Shown here: piece by piece, positions 61,612 through 64,000 of the stretch
Numbering within the stretch: position 1 is the stretch's first letter
Layout of the letters: the number at the start of each line of letters is the position of its first letter
NCBI GenBank assembly: GCA_039198225.1
Contig: JBCCTQ010000003.1
Span: 62,001 to 126,000 of the forward strand
Reading direction: 5' to 3'
Source: JASJAR01 sp039198225
Lineage (GTDB): Bacteria > Pseudomonadota > Alphaproteobacteria > Rhodobacterales > Rhodobacteraceae
DNA length: 64,000 bases
Notes under the pieces: model-generated
Seen by the model: the letters and a program-made list of their open reading frames with translations, nothing else
What the model was told of the DNA's origin: nothing
The model's database searches: none
Program-made: the position numbers and the translations under genes

Positions 61612-63030
61612 ATGATTAGCCATATCTGCATCTCCGATCTCCACGCAGGCGCTTTAACAAGCCTATTGAACGATTTACCGGGTCAGTCTGGAGAGCGGAG
61701 CGGAGTGACAACGGCCTTCGCGGATGCGCTGGGTGCATTTCTAGGTGAAGCCGCCGATGGCCCCCAAAAACCGCAACTTATCCTTTTGGGCGACGTGCTC
61801 GACCTTCAGTTCTCGCCCCGTGAGCTCGCCGTTGAGACCGCCACCGGTTTTCTAAAAGCTCTTTCTGACACGGACCGGCTTGCATCAAAGGTAATCGCGA
61901 CGGCTGGCAATCACGACCATGCCCTCTGGTCAGATGCGAGGCTCGGCCTTCACGCGACGGACGCCGCAAAGGGCGCCGCTGAACGCAACCCAACCGAGGC
62001 GACGCTGGCTTTCACGGAAACTGAAGCTGCGAAAAGCCGCCTCCTCGACACCGTACTCAAGCGGGCGGGGTTCGACGGCGCCGATTTTCGGTATCCGAAT
62101 ATCGGTTTCGGGGACACTTCGCGCGCCGTTCTTCTCCACCACGGCCATTTCGTCGAACCGCCCTATCGGCTGATGAGCGTGATAAAAGACTGGCTCCATG
62201 GCCCGCGCGTGACCGTTTCTACCGAGGATCTGTCCGCCGAGAATGCCGGTTGGATCGATTTCGCCTGGTCAAGTTTCGGCGATGCGGCAGGGCTCGGACG
62301 CGATGCCGAGCAGCTTTATCAAAACATGCTGACAACCCAGGGCTTTCGGCGACTTTCCAAGGCTTGGTCGCCGAAGATCGCCGACGCGCTGGCCGAGGCT
62401 CTACCGATGAGTGGGCATCCCACCCTACGCCGTGTTCTCGGCACGCTGTCCCAAGTCGGGCTCGATGCGAGCCTTGGAAAGTATCGCGACACCGAACGGT
62501 TCCATGAAGGCGAAGCGCTGACGCATGGCGGGCTCGAGGGGCTCCGTTGGTATCTTGAAAAGCCAGCAAGATCCCAACTCGACGAAGAGTTGAAAGGTGT
62601 GCCGAAGGACCTGACTTTCGTTTTCGGCCATACCCACAAACCTTTTGCCAGCCGGATCACTGTGGAGAAGATCCCCGAGGTGATCAAAGTCTACAATACC
62701 GGCGGATGGACCTTAAACGGACCCCGCCTCGACACGGCCGAGGGGGCGGGATTGCTCCTGATCAGCGACGCGCTGGATGTGGCCCTCGTTCGGATCTTCA
62801 AAACACCTGACAACGGGAAAATCCGCGAGGCCTATGTCGAAATGCTCTTAACAAGTTCGGCCTCCTCGGCGGCATTCAAGTCGGATATCGAAACTTGGCT
62901 CCGCAACACGTCGGAGGCCTGGAAAGCACTCGCGGAAGCGGCGCGGGTGGCCTACGAAAAGCGCCAACGGCTCCTCCTCAGCCTCACCGGCGACAAAAGC
63001 CGCGACCTCACCATCCGGGCCGCCGAATGA
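61612..63030 (+). CDS. Calcineurin-like metallophosphoesterase
   Basis: A 472-aa protein with all five metal motifs in order: ISDLHAG (D-x-H), LLGDVLDL (GD), TAGNHDHALW (GNHD), LLHHGHFVEP (H) and VFGHTHKPF (GHTH). It likely hydrolyses a phosphodiester or monoester with two metal ions. Start ATG 61612. It overlaps the following GMC oxidoreductase gene by 4 nt, so the two probably act together. The substrate is not evident. Confidence 0.85.
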   Translation: MISHICISDLHAGALTSLLNDLPGQSGERSGVTTAFADALGAFLGEAADGPQKPQLILLGDVLDLQFSPRELAVETATGFLKALSDTDRLASKVIATAGNHDHALWSDARLGLHATDAAKGAAERNPTEATLAFTETEAAKSRLLDTVLKRAGFDGADFRYPNIGFGDTSRAVLLHHGHFVEPPYRLMSVIKDWLHGPRVTVSTEDLSAENAGWIDFAWSSFGDAAGLGRDAEQLYQNMLTTQGFRRLSKAWSPKIADALAEALPMSGHPTLRRVLGTLSQVGLDASLGKYRDTERFHEGEALTHGGLEGLRWYLEKPARSQLDEELKGVPKDLTFVFGHTHKPFASRITVEKIPEVIKVYNTGGWTLNGPRLDTAEGAGLLLISDALDVALVRIFKTPDNGKIREAYVEMLLTSSASSAAFKSDIETWLRNTSEAWKALAEAARVAYEKRQRLLLSLTGDKSRDLTIRAAE

Positions 63031-64000
63031 GCATCGATTGGATCCCGCTCTCCGAGGCCCTGAGCAAAGCAAAAAAGCACTACGAGATCCTGGTCATCGG
63101 ATCGGGCTATGGGGCCGGTGCGGCGGCCTCTCGTCTCGCCCGTGCCGGGCGCGAGGTCGCCGTTTTGGAACGGGGCCGCGAAATCAAACCAGGGGATTAT
63201 CCGCGCGAAGCGCAAAAGGCCCTGGAAGAGGTTCAAATGACCCTCTCCCATTCCGGCGAACGCCAGGGAAAGGCCGACGGGCTCTATGACTTCCGGGTGG
63301 GAGACGACGTCAACGTTCTGATCGGCTGCGGCCTCGGAGGGACGTCCCTAATAAACGCCAATGTCGCTATAGAACCGGACCCCCGGGTCTATGATCATTG
63401 GCCCGAACCCTACCGCGAAAACCGCACACTTCTCGACGAATACTACGACCACGCGCGCCACATGCTGGGTTCGAACCCCTATCCCAAGGGCCGCACGCTC
63501 CCGAAACTCGAAGCGCTGGAAAAGGTGGCTGAGGGAATGGGCGCGCCCTTTATTCGACCCGACATCAATGTCGCGTTCAAACCGGGCTACAATCGCGCGG
63601 GCATCTGGCAGGACGCCTGCGACAATTGCGGTGACTGCGTCCTCGGCTGCAACAACGGCGCCAAACAAACGGTTCTGATGACCTATCTCCCCGACGCCAA
63701 GCGCTACGGGGCGGCGATCTTCACCGGCGCCGAGGTGAATGCGCTTGCTAAGACCAAAACCGGTTGGTCGGTAAACTTGACTGACCTTCACCCCGAGGAA
63801 GACGCGCCAACGGAACGTGAAATCACCGCAGATATCGTTATACTTGGCGCTGGCACCCTCGGCTCGACCGAGATCCTTCTCCGAAGCCAGGATTTGGGCT
63901 TCAGCGAACGGCTCGGAAAACGCTTCTCGACCAACGGGGATGTCTGGGCGTTTGGCTATAATGCAAACATCCCGGTCGAAGGCGAACCTGGAGCGCGGGC
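63027..64000 (+). CDS. GMC oxidoreductase with a four-Cys motif (partial)
   Basis: The first 324 residues of a glucose-methanol-choline family flavoenzyme run to the window edge. The FAD site is EILVIGSGYGAGAAASRLARAG, with LERG after it. GLGGTSLINANV is the GMC signature. CDNCGDCVLGC (Cys198, 201, 204, 208) is a ferredoxin-like motif found in the cholesterol-oxidase-like branch, which may bind an Fe-S cluster. ATG 63027 overlaps the phosphoesterase stop. The substrate is unknown. Confidence 0.85.
   Translation, partial: MSIDWIPLSEALSKAKKHYEILVIGSGYGAGAAASRLARAGREVAVLERGREIKPGDYPREAQKALEEVQMTLSHSGERQGKADGLYDFRVGDDVNVLIGCGLGGTSLINANVAIEPDPRVYDHWPEPYRENRTLLDEYYDHARHMLGSNPYPKGRTLPKLEALEKVAEGMGAPFIRPDINVAFKPGYNRAGIWQDACDNCGDCVLGCNNGAKQTVLMTYLPDAKRYGAAIFTGAEVNALAKTKTGWSVNLTDLHPEEDAPTEREITADIVILGAGTLGSTEILLRSQDLGFSERLGKRFSTNGDVWAFGYNANIPVEGEPGAR

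Noticed and set aside
63465..63480. tRNA T-arm-like sequence CTGGGTTCGAACCCCT
   Set aside because: It lies inside the GMC oxidoreductase reading frame, and no acceptor or anticodon arms are present around it.

Overview
The window is a GC-rich, gene-dense alphaproteobacterial chromosome segment, most likely from a member of the Rhodobacterales (Roseobacter/Rhodobacter group). The evidence is the choline transporter choXWV, a dcw division cluster with DUF2484 genes next to murC and murB, a short-type prolyl-tRNA synthetase, an HdaA-type DnaA regulator next to ppk and ppx, and at least four copies of a 32-nt intergenic repeat that I associate from memory with this order. No rRNA, tRNA, CRISPR array, integrase or intact insertion sequence was seen.

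Layout. (1) 1-5.3 kb: the 3' end of an unrecognised gene, a D-lactate dehydrogenase-type FAD oxidase (minus strand) and the choline ABC importer choX-choW-choV. (2) 5.5-17.2 kb: the distal dcw cluster, ftsW-murG-murC-two DUF2484 genes-small membrane gene-murB-ddl-ftsQ-ftsA-ftsZ, then lpxC after a terminator. These genes make and export peptidoglycan precursors, build the divisome and start lipid A synthesis. (3) 17.3-26.7 kb: a MATE exporter, a peroxiredoxin-like gene and proS (minus strand), then an AI-2E/PerM-type permease, hdaA, ppk and ppx. (4) 26.7-39.3 kb: a looser, accessory-looking stretch. It holds an alpha/beta hydrolase divergent from a TetR regulator, with three matching palindromes between them. 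Next is a sulfur/redox-flavoured run: homocysteine S-methyltransferase, secreted protein, OsmC, flavoprotein, cysteine synthase-glutaredoxin fusion, GNAT and membrane protein. An AraC regulator and a CadC-like regulator follow.

(5) 39.3-60.8 kb is the most unusual part: a tightly coupled Tad-like (type IVb pilus/secretion) locus with signalling-like and caspase-like parts. A minus-strand operon (98-aa secreted protein, 58-aa protein, lipoprotein, secreted caspase-Sel1 protein) diverges from a plus-strand array. The array holds four tiny pilin-like proteins, a Cys-rich mini-protein, a first CpaF/TadA-type ATPase, TadE/TadG/TadF-like proteins, a CpaB-like protein, an FHA-CpaF fusion ATPase, TadB, TadC, an FHA membrane protein, a pseudokinase-SUMF1 fusion, a caspase-like protein lacking its catalytic Cys, an OmpA-TPR protein, a second secreted caspase with its dyad intact, a prepilin peptidase and a helical protein. 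No secretin, CpaE/TadZ or canonical Flp pilin was seen in the window. I infer a variant Tad machine for export or surface display, possibly regulated by phosphorylation-type or peptidase modules; this is a hypothesis.

(6) 60.8-64 kb: a Crp/Fnr regulator (minus strand), a calcineurin-like phosphoesterase and the 5' part of a GMC oxidoreductase that runs off the window.
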